This document shows positions 49,706-59,186 of a stretch of DNA of 64,000 nt, one piece after another. A model generated the notes under the pieces. It had not been told where the DNA came from. It searched no databases and saw only the letters and a program-made list of their open reading frames with translations. How positions within the stretch are numbered: position 1 is the first letter of the stretch; each line of letters opens with the position of its first letter. The DNA is from CAZDQL01 sp964507325 (GTDB lineage: Bacteria > Planctomycetota > UBA1135 > GCA-002686595): the NCBI GenBank assembly GCA_964507325.1, contig CAZDQL010000028.1, positions 3,240-67,239 on the forward strand. Reading direction: 5' to 3'. The position numbers and the translations under genes are program-made.

Positions 49706-51895
49706 ATGGCCGAGGAACAACCCTTGGTCGCCGTGGCCGGCAACCCCAACACCGGCAAGACGACCCTCTTCAACGCCCTCACCGGCGCTCGCCAGAAGGT
49801 CGGCAACTACCCGGGCATCACCGTCGACCGCCACGAGGGCAAGCTGCGACTCCCGGACGGAGGGCAGGTGCGCATCGTCGACGTGCCCGGCAGCTACAGC
49901 CTCTCCGCCCGCAGCGAGGAGGAGCAGCTCGCCCTGCGCGCCATCTGCGGCCTGCCTCCCCACGAGGCGCCGGACCTGGTGATCGCGGTCGTCGACGCCA
50001 CCCAGCTCGCGCGCAACCTCTACCTGGTGCTGCAGCTGATCGAGACCGAGGTCCCGGTCGTCGTCGCCCTGAACATGATCGACCGGCTCGAGGGGCGAGG
50101 TCTCACCCTCGACAGCCGCGCCCTCGAGCGGGCCCTCGAAGTCCCGGTGGTCGAGGTCTGCGCCCGCACGGGGGAGGGGCTCGAGCGGCTCGAAGCGGCG
50201 CTGGCCCAGGTCCTCGCCGATCCCGCGCGGGGGCGGCCCGGCATGCGCTGGTCCCTCGACGATCCCCTCCTGGAGGCGGACGTGGCGGCGATCGAAGCCG
50301 AGCTGCCGGTGGAGTGGCGCCCGGGGGAGAGCGGCCGCCGTCGGGCGCTGGCCCTGTGGGCCCTGCTCTCGATCGACGACCAGGACGAGCTGATCGGGAT
50401 CCCCGAACGCCTGCGAGAGACCGTCACGGCCCGGCGCCGCCTGGCCCAAGCCGCCGGGCGCGACCTGGACCTGGAGGTCGTCTCGCGGCGCTACGGGTGG
50501 ATCGACTCCCTGGCGCCCACCTTCCTGCGCGAGGCCTCCCACCGGCGGGGTCTGAGCGAGCGGGTCGACGCCTTGCTCCTGCACCCCTTCCTCGGGTTCA
50601 CGCTCTTCCTGATCCTGATGGGGGTCGTCTTCCAGTCCCTCTTCTCCTGGTCCGATCCCGCCATCGGCGCCATCGAGACCAGCTTCGACTCGCTTTCTGG
50701 GTGGGTGCAACGGGTCCTGCCGGAGGGGCTCGGGCGCGATTTCATCACCGAGGGGCTGATCGCCGGGGTGGGCAGCGTGCTGGTCTTCCTGCCCCAGATC
50801 CTGCTGCTCTTCCTCTTCATCGCCTTGATGGAGGACACCGGCTACATGGCGCGGGTGGCGTTCCTGATGGACCGCATCATGCGCAGCCTGGGTCTGCACG
50901 GCCGCGCCTTCGTGCCGATGATGTCGGGCTTCGCCTGCGCCGTGCCCGCCGTCATGGCCACGCGCACCATGGAGCGCCGGCGCGACCGCCTGCTGACGAT
51001 GATGGTGGTGCCGCTGATGACCTGCGCGGCGCGCCTGCCGGTCTACACCCTCGTCATCGGGGCCCTCTTCCCCCCCTCGGAGGTGCTCGGCTTCCTGCCG
51101 CTGCAGGGCCTGATGATGGTGGGGTTGTACCTCTTCAGCACCCTGATGGCGCTGGTCGCCGCCGGGGTGCTCTCGCGCACGATCCTGCGCGGGCCCAAGG
51201 TGCCCCTGATCCTCGAGCTGCCCTCCTACCGTTGGCCCCAGCCGACCGGCGTCCTGCGCACGATGCTCGAGAAGGCGTGGGTCTTCGTGGCGGGCGCGGG
51301 CACGGTGATCCTGCTCTGCACCATCGGTCTGTGGCTCCTGCTCTCCTTCCCGCGCGAGGCGCAGGGGGAAGCGCACCTCACCGAGCGCCGGGCGGCGATC
51401 GAAGCGGCGGAGGCGACCCCCGAGACCGAAGCGGAGCTGGCCGCCCTCGACAGCGAGCTGGCGGCGCTGCGCCTGCAGGAGAGCTACGCCGGCCGGGTGG
51501 GACACGCCCTGGAGCCGGTCATCGCGCCCCTCGGCTTCGACTGGAAGATCGGGATCGGCCTGATCGGGTCCTTCGCCGCGCGGGAGGTCTTCGTCGCCAC
51601 CATGGGGCTGGTCTACGGCGTGGGGGAGGAGGCGGACGAGGGGAGCGCGACCCTGCGCGAACGGATCCGCAGCCAGACCCACGCCGACGGGCGCCCGGTG
51701 TACTCGCCCCTGGTGGGCATCTCCCTCCTGGCCTTCTTCGCCCTGGCCTGTCAGTGCCTGAGCACGCTGGCCGCCGTCAAACGCGAGACCGGTGGCTGGC
51801 GTTGGCCGGGTTTCATGCTGGCTTACATGACCCTCCTCGCCTGGGGGACGAGCTTCGTCATCTACCAGGGGGGGCGGTTCCTGGGCTTCGAGTAG
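49706..51895 (+). CDS. feoB: Ferrous iron transport protein B
   Basis: A 729-residue inner-membrane Fe2+ transporter. The G domain has G1 AGNPNTGKTTLFNALTG, G2 GNYPGITVD, G3 DVPGSYSL and G4 NMID. About ten membrane helices follow from residue ~290 (FLGFTLFLILMGVVFQSLFSW..., MARVAFLMDRIMRSLGLHGRAFVPMMSGFACAVPAVMATR). The Gate motifs and the FACAVPAVM Cys are present, and the C-terminal half contains FAAREVFVATMG. It includes a ~40-residue charged insertion around residues 560-600. Family function: GTP-dependent ferrous iron uptake. Confidence 0.96.
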   Translation: MAEEQPLVAVAGNPNTGKTTLFNALTGARQKVGNYPGITVDRHEGKLRLPDGGQVRIVDVPGSYSLSARSEEEQLALRAICGLPPHEAPDLVIAVVDATQLARNLYLVLQLIETEVPVVVALNMIDRLEGRGLTLDSRALERALEVPVVEVCARTGEGLERLEAALAQVLADPARGRPGMRWSLDDPLLEADVAAIEAELPVEWRPGESGRRRALALWALLSIDDQDELIGIPERLRETVTARRRLAQAAGRDLDLEVVSRRYGWIDSLAPTFLREASHRRGLSERVDALLLHPFLGFTLFLILMGVVFQSLFSWSDPAIGAIETSFDSLSGWVQRVLPEGLGRDFITEGLIAGVGSVLVFLPQILLLFLFIALMEDTGYMARVAFLMDRIMRSLGLHGRAFVPMMSGFACAVPAVMATRTMERRRDRLLTMMVVPLMTCAARLPVYTLVIGALFPPSEVLGFLPLQGLMMVGLYLFSTLMALVAAGVLSRTILRGPKVPLILELPSYRWPQPTGVLRTMLEKAWVFVAGAGTVILLCTIGLWLLLSFPREAQGEAHLTERRAAIEAAEATPETEAELAALDSELAALRLQESYAGRVGHALEPVIAPLGFDWKIGIGLIGSFAAREVFVATMGLVYGVGEEADEGSATLRERIRSQTHADGRPVYSPLVGISLLAFFALACQCLSTLAAVKRETGGWRWPGFMLAYMTLLAWGTSFVIYQGGRFLGFE

Positions 51896-51937
51896 CTTCG
51901 GGGGTCACATCAGACGAAGAAGCTGGGGAGAGATGCC

Positions 51938-54313
51938 GTGAGCACGACCACAACTGACGGACGGCGACTGCTGGCCTGCGTTTCTTTCGTCCTCGCTTCT
52001 GCGGCTGGAGGATGGGCGTTGCGCATATCTCCCCAGGAGCAGGACGACGTCCCGGGCGGTCAGTACGCCGGCACGAGCACCTGTCGGGAGTGCCACGAGA
52101 GCTTCTACCAGCTCTGGGCGCCCTCGCACCACGGGCTGGCCATGCAGCCGTACTCGGCGGCCTTCGCGGCCGACAACCTGACTACGCACGACGGAGAGGT
52201 CGAGGTCGGGGGCCGCAGCTATCGGGCTGAAACCGCCCCCGAAGAGGGCTGGGTGGTCGAGCGCACTCCGGAAGGAGAGGTCCGGTACGAGATCGTTCAC
52301 GTTCTGGGGGGCAAGAACGTCTTCTACTTCCTCACGCCTTTCGAGCGTGGCCGGCTGCAAGTCCTGCCCCTCGCCTACGACGTGGTCAGGGAGGAGTGGT
52401 TCGATACCGCCCAGAGCGGGATGCGGCACTTCGCCGACCGCCCGGAGCAGCCGGTCCACTGGACGGAGCGGCCCTACACCTTCAACAGCTCGTGCCATTC
52501 CTGTCACGTCAGTCAGCTCTCCACGAACTACGATTTCGACAACGATTCGTACTCGACGACCTGGGCGGAGCCCGGCATCAACTGCGAGACCTGCCACGGT
52601 CCCGGCGATCAGCACGTCCGCATCTGTCGTAGCGCTCCCGCGGGACAGGTCCCCGCGGACCTCGCGATCATCCGCACCGGCGACTTCACGCCCCAGCAGA
52701 GGAACGACATGTGCGCTCCCTGCCACGCGAAGATGAGCCCGGTGACGGCGAGCTTCCTTCCGGGGGAGAGGTACTTCGATCACTACGATCTGACGACCCT
52801 CGAGCACCCGGACTTCTACCCCGATGGGCGGGACCTGGGAGAGAACTACACGCTCACCGGCTGGCGCATGAGCTCGTGCGCGAAGGCCGGTCAGCTCGAC
52901 TGCCTCCACTGCCACACCTCGAGCGGGCGGTACCGGCATCTGGACGACCCGAACCAGTCCTGCCTTCCGTGCCATCAGTCGCGCGTGGACGAGGTCGTGG
53001 AGCACTCTCGCCATCCCGCCGGATTCCCGGGCAGTCATTGCATCGACTGCCACATGCCGGTGACCGAATTCGCCCGCATGCGGCGCAGCGATCACTCGAT
53101 GTTGCCCCCCACGCCGGCCACCACCCTCTCCTTCGAGTCGCCCAATGCCTGCAACCTCTGTCACGGCGACGAGAACGCGGCGTGGGCGAACGCGCTCGTG
53201 CGGGAGTGGCACGGCGACGCCTATCAGGATCGCGTGCTGCACCGTGCCGGACTGGTCGCCGCGGCCCGGCAGGAGGATTGGAGCCGGTTGCGGGAGATGC
53301 TCGCCTACCTGAAGAACCCGGGGCGGGACGAGGTGACGGCCAACTCGCTGGTCCGCCTTCTCTCGCTCTGTCCCGACGAGCGGGCGTGGGCCGCGATCAC
53401 GGAGCTTCTGGGAAGCGATTCGTCCCCGCTCCTGCGCGCGAGCGCGGCTGGTGTCCTGGGGGTGTATCTCACGAACGACACGGTCGAGGCGCTGCTCGAG
53501 GCCACCGGAGACGACTTCCGGTTGGTGCGCGTGCGCGCCGCGTCGAGCCTGGCTCCACTGCCTCCCTCGCGCTTGGCCGAGTCCCCACGACGGCGTCTCG
53601 AAGCGGCTCTGGAGGAGTTCTTCGCCGCGATGTCGGCCCGCCCCGATGACGCGCTCTCACACTACAACCTGGGCAACTTCCAGATGGGGCGGGGAGCGCT
53701 CGACCTGGCCCTCGAGTGCTTCGAGACCTCCGCACGGCTCGATCCGACCAGCATCCCGCCCCTGGTGAACGCCGCCCTCGTCTTCGCCAGGCAGGGTCGC
53801 ATGACCGCGGCCGAGGCGAAGCTGCGCAGCGCGCTCGAGCAGGACGCTGAAGACGCGACCGCGAACTTCAACCTGGGTTTGCTGCTCGCTGAGCAGGGGA
53901 AGAAGACCGAGGCGGAAGCCGCCTTCCGCCGCGCCTTGAAGCGCGATCCCCGCATGGCCCCCGCCGCGTACAACCTGGGGGTGCTCCTGACCGAGTCCCG
54001 CCTCGAGGAGGGCGTCGAGTGGTGCCGTCGCGCGGCAGAGCTCGTGCCGAACGACCCCAAGTACGCCTACACCCTCGCCTTCTACCAGCATCAACTGGGG
54101 GACAGCGCGAGCGCGATAGCCACTCTCGAGCGCATGCTCGACGCCAAGATGCCGCTCACCAGCGCCTACCTGCTCCTGGGAGACATCCACGAGAGCGCGG
54201 GTCGCACCGACGACGCGCTCTCCGTCTATCGGCGGGCAGTGCAGAACGAAGGCCTTTCCGAGCGGGATCGCTTCGTGTTCGCGGAGAGGATCCGCCGTCT
54301 ATCCTCGAAGTGA
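51938..54313 (+). CDS. Octaheme c-type cytochrome with HEAT and TPR domains
   Basis: A 791-residue exported protein (signal LLACVSFVLASAAGGWA). Eight CxxCH heme sites: CRECH (49-53), CHSCH, CETCH, CAPCH, CLHCH, CLPCH, CIDCH and CNLCH (405-409). Conserved His residues nearby can be the distal ligands. The cytochrome part resembles the cytochrome c554/NrfA-like multiheme group. A HEAT-like stretch follows (~420-560), then four or five TPR units (~565-770, e.g. DALSHYNLGNFQMGRGALDLALECFETSARLDP). Starts at GTG with GGGGAGAG before it. A terminator-like hairpin follows. It may transfer electrons in respiration or reduce nitrogen/sulfur compounds; the substrate is unknown. Confidence 0.88.
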   Translation: MSTTTTDGRRLLACVSFVLASAAGGWALRISPQEQDDVPGGQYAGTSTCRECHESFYQLWAPSHHGLAMQPYSAAFAADNLTTHDGEVEVGGRSYRAETAPEEGWVVERTPEGEVRYEIVHVLGGKNVFYFLTPFERGRLQVLPLAYDVVREEWFDTAQSGMRHFADRPEQPVHWTERPYTFNSSCHSCHVSQLSTNYDFDNDSYSTTWAEPGINCETCHGPGDQHVRICRSAPAGQVPADLAIIRTGDFTPQQRNDMCAPCHAKMSPVTASFLPGERYFDHYDLTTLEHPDFYPDGRDLGENYTLTGWRMSSCAKAGQLDCLHCHTSSGRYRHLDDPNQSCLPCHQSRVDEVVEHSRHPAGFPGSHCIDCHMPVTEFARMRRSDHSMLPPTPATTLSFESPNACNLCHGDENAAWANALVREWHGDAYQDRVLHRAGLVAAARQEDWSRLREMLAYLKNPGRDEVTANSLVRLLSLCPDERAWAAITELLGSDSSPLLRASAAGVLGVYLTNDTVEALLEATGDDFRLVRVRAASSLAPLPPSRLAESPRRRLEAALEEFFAAMSARPDDALSHYNLGNFQMGRGALDLALECFETSARLDPTSIPPLVNAALVFARQGRMTAAEAKLRSALEQDAEDATANFNLGLLLAEQGKKTEAEAAFRRALKRDPRMAPAAYNLGVLLTESRLEEGVEWCRRAAELVPNDPKYAYTLAFYQHQLGDSASAIATLERMLDAKMPLTSAYLLLGDIHESAGRTDDALSVYRRAVQNEGLSERDRFVFAERIRRLSSK

Positions 54314-54319
54314 TCCGGT

Positions 54320-54356
54320 CGAGGCGGCGATCCCCATCAGGCCCTGCGTCGCCTCG
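54320..54356. terminator. Hairpin between convergent cytochrome and sulfatase genes
   Basis: CGAGGCGGCG (54320-54329) pairs with CGTCGCCTCG (54347-54356), with one G-T wobble and a 17-nt loop, placed between two convergent stop codons. Confidence 0.5.
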
Positions 54357-54367
54357 CGCACTCTCCG

Positions 54368-55861
54368 TCAGAGATTCGCGATCTCGACGAGCTGCGCCCG
54401 CACTTCTGGATGGTCGGCGTAGGGATCGGCGTGCTCCGTGGCGTACTCGAGCAGCAAGCTGGCGAGAGTACTGGCCGTGGCTCGATAGCTGGGGTCGCTG
54501 AAGAAGTTCGTGAGCTCGTCGGGGTCGCGCTCCAGGTCGAAGAGCCAGGGCTCGCACTCCGGGGCGACGACGAGCTTGTGGCGATCGGTGACCGCGGCCA
54601 GCCATCCATCCCGCTGCTTGCCCGCCTGACGTAGGAAGGCCACGTCGAGCCAGTCGTCGGGCGCGCTGCCGGTGCGGAGGAGCGCGGACGCGTCGCGGCC
54701 CTCCTCCAGACCCGCGCTGGGGACCTCCATCAGAGCCAGGATCGTGGGCAGGAAGTCGACGCAGCCCAGCGCCTCGTCGATCACCGTCCCCGCCGCGATG
54801 CGGTCCGGCGCGCGCACGACGAAGGGGATCTTCGCGGAGGCCTCGAAGGGCACGCCCTTGTTCTGGCGGTGGTGCTCGCCGCGCAGGTCTCCGTGGTCGG
54901 AGGTGAAGACGACGATCGTGTCGTCCAGCAGATCGTGTTCGCGCAGCGCGTCGAGGATCCTGCCGACGTTGTCGTCGATGCACTTCACCATCCCGAGGTA
55001 CTTGGCCATCGGCTGGAACTTGCCCTGGGGCTTGGCCCAGCCGGGCGCGTCCTCCTTCTTCACGCCGAAGGTGCGGGGCTTCGCCCCTTTCTGATCCGCG
55101 AACAGCGTGTCGTAGGGCGGACGCACGCTGTCAGGACCGTGGGGATCCGGGAAGCTCACCATGAAGCAGAAGGGCTCGTCGGCGTGCTCGGCGATGAACT
55201 CCAGCGTGCGATCGGCGAGGAAGTCTGTGGCGAAGGACTCCTCGTCCGCACCCGCGACCTTGTAGGTGGGCTTGCCCTTCTCATTGCGCGCCTTGACGCG
55301 CGGTCCCTCCTCCGTGATCTCGAGCTGCTTCCAGTGCCCCCGATTGAAGAGGTAGCGGTTGTCCTCGAAGCCGAACTTCCGCTCCGGCGCCCACTGCGGC
55401 TTCCCCTTGCCGTCGAGGTGCCACTTGCCCGCGTAGCCGGTGGCGTAGCCTCGCCGCCGCAGGATCTCTGCGAAGGTGACGATCTCGTCCGCCAGCGGGA
55501 CATCGTTGCCCACGACCGGCGTGTTCTGTGGATAGCGCCCCGAGACGAACGCGGCTCGCGACGGAGAGCAGACCGGCGACGTGGCGTAGAAGCTCGTGCA
55601 CAGCGCACCCTCCCGCGCGAGGGAATCGATGTGCGGCGTCGTCACCACCGCCTCGTCGCCCCAGACGAAGGCCTGCTCGTGGGAGAGGGTCTCGCGGTAG
55701 CAGCCGAGCGTCCGGAAGTTGTGCTCGTCCGTTTGGATGACGAGCAGGTTGGGGGGGCGCTCCTGCGCGATTCCGGAATCCGCGTGCGGGGCGGCGCACG
55801 CGGCGAACAGGAGCAGGGTGGTGGAAAGGAGAGAGCGTTGCGCTGGTTTGCGGGCGGTCAT
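54368..55861 (-). CDS. Exported sulfatase (alkaline phosphatase superfamily)
   Basis: A 497-residue sulfatase. The active-site motif SPVCSPSRAAFVSGR places the Cys to be converted to formylglycine at about residue 98. PNLLVIQTDEHNFRTLGCY is the N-terminal metal site; YAGKWHLDG and a later TIVVFTSDHGDLRGEH complete it. The N-terminus (LLSTTLLLFAACAAPH) is a lipoprotein signal, so it is envelope-anchored. The ATG overlaps the stop of the upstream DsbD-like gene by 4 bp (ATGA), so translation is coupled. It probably hydrolyses sulfate esters of polysaccharides, a common planctomycetal trait. Confidence 0.9.
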   Translation of the reverse strand: MTARKPAQRSLLSTTLLLFAACAAPHADSGIAQERPPNLLVIQTDEHNFRTLGCYRETLSHEQAFVWGDEAVVTTPHIDSLAREGALCTSFYATSPVCSPSRAAFVSGRYPQNTPVVGNDVPLADEIVTFAEILRRRGYATGYAGKWHLDGKGKPQWAPERKFGFEDNRYLFNRGHWKQLEITEEGPRVKARNEKGKPTYKVAGADEESFATDFLADRTLEFIAEHADEPFCFMVSFPDPHGPDSVRPPYDTLFADQKGAKPRTFGVKKEDAPGWAKPQGKFQPMAKYLGMVKCIDDNVGRILDALREHDLLDDTIVVFTSDHGDLRGEHHRQNKGVPFEASAKIPFVVRAPDRIAAGTVIDEALGCVDFLPTILALMEVPSAGLEEGRDASALLRTGSAPDDWLDVAFLRQAGKQRDGWLAAVTDRHKLVVAPECEPWLFDLERDPDELTNFFSDPSYRATASTLASLLLEYATEHADPYADHPEVRAQLVEIANL

Positions 55862-58290
55862 TCCGCGACCGTCCCCCCGCGGGCGCTGTTCCAACCTTCG
55901 AGCAGAAAGTCGATGAAGGGGGTGGGGTCGGTCAATGCCAGGCCTCCATCCTGCCGCGCGTGCACGTCCTCGGTCTCCGGGTCGAGCACCAGGTACACCG
56001 GCTGGGCGTTCGAGCCGGTCATGCGCAACTCGCGCTGCATGTTCTCCTCGTAGTCGACGTGCAGGCGGGCCTCCACGAATCGTTTCTTGAGCATCTCGGC
56101 GACCGCCGGACGAGGGAAGATGCCATCTTCCATCTTGCGGCAGTTCACTCACGTCTTTCCCGTGAAGTTGACCAGCACCAGCTTCTCCTTCGCCTTGGCG
56201 AGCTCGATGGCGCCTTCCCAGTCGTCCTTCACGACCTGGTGCGCGGCGTCGTCCACGAAGATCCCATAGGGTGGGGCCAGCGGCGTCATGATGAACGTGT
56301 CGAGACGGTTGCCGGGCACCCCGTATCCGCAGTAGAGAGCGAAGACCACGGTCAGGGCGCCGGCGTAGAGCTGGCGTGGCGAGCTATGCCCCGTGGCCTG
56401 CTTCGATTGGATCGCTTTCCGGATCAGGTAGATCCCCGCCGCCCCGAAGATCAGGAACCAGGCCGCCAGGAACACCTCACGACTGACGATCCCCCACTCC
56501 CAGACGAGATCGGCGTTGGAGATGAACTTGAGGGCGGCCGCCAGCTCCACGAAGCCCAGGAACACCTTGAGGGTGTTCATCCACTCCCCCGCCCGGGGCA
56601 TCTTCTGGATCTTCCCGGGAACCAGCGACAGGAAGACGAAGGGGGTCGCCATCGTGAGCCCGAAGACCCCCATGCCGAGCACGATGCGCAGGGCATCCGC
56701 TCCGATCCCCTTGCCGGTCGCCGCCGATCCGAGCAGGGTCCCCACGAAGGGCGCCGTGCAGGTGAAGGAGGTCACCACCAGGGTGGCGCCCATCAGGAAG
56801 ACACCCAGATACCCCCCGGTCGCCGAGGCCTTGCCCGCCGCGCGCATCAGCACCGCCGGCGGCTGCAAGTTGATCATGCCGAAGAGCACGAAGGCGAAGC
56901 CCAGGAAGAGCGCGCCGATCACAAGGTTGGTCACCGGGTGGGTGGCGAAGGGGATGATCACCGGGGCGGCCGCCAACCCGATGAAGATGAAGACCAACAC
57001 GATCCCCAAGCCATAGGTCAGGGAGAGGGGCAGGACCCGACCGCTGCGCGTCTCCGCCTGCTTGGTGAAGAAGGAGATCGTGATCGGGATCATCGGGTAG
57101 GTGCAGGGCATCAAGAGGGTGAAGATGCCCCAACCCACCGCCGAGAGCAGGAAGAGGAGCAGCCCGCTGCTCCCCTGCGAGTCGTCCGCCGGGGCGGTCG
57201 TGGCGGAGGGGGTCGGGCGGACGAACGCCTCGTCGGGCCCCTCACCGGTCACAGCCAGGGCCAGGTCGAAGAGCTGACAGCCCTCCTCGTCGCAGAGCTG
57301 TCCGTATACCGAGGCCGACACCTGGGCGGGGTCGGGATCGTCGACGACGGCGCCGGCGACGCGCAGCAGCACGCGGCCGTGGTGGCCGTGCATCCAGATG
57401 TTGCCCTCCCCGTCGGGGTCGGGGATCCCCTGGTCGTAGCGCTCCGGTTGGGGGTAACTGACCTCCCCCCACTCGACGCCGCCCCCCTCGATCTCGAGCA
57501 CCGTCGGCATCCCGATCGCGTCGGGGTGGCCCAGGTCCTCCTCGGAGGGGCCGTGGCCGACGTGGTAGCCCTCCGGAATCACGAGCTCCACCACCGCGTC
57601 GGCGGCGCTGGCCTCTTCGTCGACGCGCACCCAGAGGGTGCCTTCGACCGGTCCTGCCAGTTCCTCCTCGTCCTCTACGCCGAGGCCGGGGGGCAGGAAA
57701 TCCACCGGCGGCCCCGGCACGCTCGGCGCCTCTTCGGCTGCGGGCTCCTCCTCCTGGGGTTCTACGGGGGAGGCGCCGAGGGAGGCGGGCCAATCCTCCC
57801 AGTACTTGTCCTTGCCCTCGCCCTTGCTCGAGACCGTTTCGTCGTAGGACACGCAGGTCCCCTTGACGTCGTTGCACGTCAGCCCGGAGAGCGTCGCCTC
57901 GACCTCCTCGGCGCTGGCCCCCCCCGCCAAGGTCCCGGTGGCGTAGGCCACCACCCTGCCGCTGTGGTAGTTGAACCAGTACGGCCCGTCCAAGCCGTCG
58001 GCGACCTCCTTGACGCGCGGCTCGGGGAGCACCGGCTCGCCCCACTCGATCCCCTCGGCGGAGAGTGTGATCTCCAGCGGCTTCCCGACCGCGTCGGGGT
58101 GCCCGAGGTCGGTGTGGTAGATGTACCACTGGGGGGTGATTCGCAGGACCACCGCCGCGTGGGCCCGCCCCTCCGCTACGCGGGTGTAGAGGGTCGCGCG
58201 GGCCTCGCTCCCCTGGGCGTGGAGCGGCGCCGCCAGCAGCAGCGCGAAGGCCCAGAGGGCGGCGGTGAGTGGATTCAGCACTCGAGTCAT
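55858..58290 (-). CDS. dsbD: DsbD-like thiol reductant transporter, UGA-encoded selenocysteine at residue 714
   Basis: An 810-residue selenoprotein by my reading; ordinary gene calling breaks it at the UGA (56151-56149) into 713- and 96-residue pieces. Order: signal peptide (1-25), two DsbD alpha-like beta domains (~26-165 and ~190-330), the membrane domain (~365-640) with its two redox Cys, C396 (MPCTYPMIPI) and C511 (SFTCTAPFVG), and a C-terminal thioredoxin domain (~690-810). There the CxxC motif reads NFTGKT-U-VNCRKMEDGIF: homologues have Cys where this gene has UGA, and Cys 717 is kept. A SECIS-like hairpin follows the UGA. The protein moves electrons from cytosolic thioredoxin to periplasmic thiols. 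A missense/nonsense error is the alternative. Confidence 0.85.
56102..56144 (-). promoter_or_regulatory. Bacterial SECIS-like element in the dsbD-like mRNA
   Basis: Starting 4 nt after the UGA: lower stem ACTGCCG (56144-56138) with CGGCGGT (56108-56102), one T-G wobble; a 6/6-nt internal loop; upper stem GGAAGAT/ATCTTCC; apical loop GGC (56124-56122). The loop G is 25 nt after the UGA. Bacterial SECIS elements need a small apical loop with a G in its first two positions about 16-37 nt downstream, as seen here. Confidence 0.75.
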
Positions 58291-58491
58291 GGGTCGTTCT
58301 GGGGGTTCCGGCAGCCGGACGGGGGCACGGCATCCCGCCCGGGGGTCGTCCCTACGAGGTCGCCCCCCCGGCGTGTGACCGTCCTTCGGACTTCCCCGGC
58401 CATTGCGGGCCCCTTACGGGGCGCTCAGGGGACCGGGGGGGTGGTCGTGGGGAGCCCTCCCTCCTGTTCGGGGACGAGGCTGCCGACAGTC

Positions 58492-58497
58492 TATGCT
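58492..58497 (+). promoter_or_regulatory. Possible -10 element of the 58529 gene
   Basis: TATGCT 32 nt before the ATG, in the 238-bp region divergent to the dsbD-like gene. No other feature is recognised in 58291-58528. Confidence 0.35.
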
Positions 58498-58528
58498 GGC
58501 AGTGCTCCCCGAGCCCCGGAGGCCCACG

Positions 58529-59176
58529 ATGTTCCGCCCTCTCGCCGCACGATCCCTGGCCCTGATCCTGCCCCTGGCCGCGGCCACGGCCACCCTGCTT
58601 TCTCCCCCCGGCGCGACCCGCGCCCAGGAGGACGAGGGAGAGGAGGAGGTCCAAGACCCCGGCGTCCAGCGCGACGTCTTCGGTCGCCTGCGCTCCCGCC
58701 CCTCCGGGCAGGGGGGGGCGCTGATGGGGATGTGGCAACTGGTCGGCATGAACCTCGAGGGCTACCCCGAGAGGGGGATGCACCCCAACGGCTACCTCCT
58801 GATCGGGCGTGATCACCTGGCCTTCCAGGTGCAGGTCTCCTGGGACGAGCTCAAGGTCGGGGACGAGATGGAGGACGGCTTCCAGACCTTCATGGCCGAG
58901 TACGAGCTGATCAGCGGCGATCGCATGGTGTGTCGCGTCCTGATCGGCGCCTATCTGGACGAGGAGGACGACTTCCTCGACTTCGAACCGGCTCAGCTCG
59001 AGCGGGAGTTCGTCGTCCAGCGCAGCGGCAAGCTGCTCACCCTGCGCTGGGGAGAAGAGGATTGGATGACCTTCGGCTGGCGGGAGGGGGGCCGCAGCCG
59101 GGGGACCGACATCTTCGGCAGGTCCGGCGCACCGCGCGGCCGCAGCGGGCCGGACATCTACGGCCGGGATCGCTAG
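58529..59176 (+). CDS. Exported protein of unknown function
   Basis: A 215-residue protein with a signal peptide (MFRPLAARSLALILPLAAA...TRAQ). An acidic linker (EDEGEEEVQDPGV) follows. The mature domain is beta-rich (ALMGMWQLVGMNLEGYPERGMHPNGYLLIGRDHLAFQVQVSW..., LLTLRWGEEDWMTFGWREGG), resembling a lipocalin-like or TIGR03067-type fold, in which a MWQLVGM/GxW motif recurs. I cannot assign a ligand. The C-terminus is a Gly/Arg-rich tail. The stop is in a 14-bp palindrome (GATCGCTAGCGATC, 59168-59181) shared with the convergent nrdJ end. Confidence 0.7.
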   Translation: MFRPLAARSLALILPLAAATATLLSPPGATRAQEDEGEEEVQDPGVQRDVFGRLRSRPSGQGGALMGMWQLVGMNLEGYPERGMHPNGYLLIGRDHLAFQVQVSWDELKVGDEMEDGFQTFMAEYELISGDRMVCRVLIGAYLDEEDDFLDFEPAQLEREFVVQRSGKLLTLRWGEEDWMTFGWREGGRSRGTDIFGRSGAPRGRSGPDIYGRDR

Positions 59177-59186
59177 CGATCGTCGC

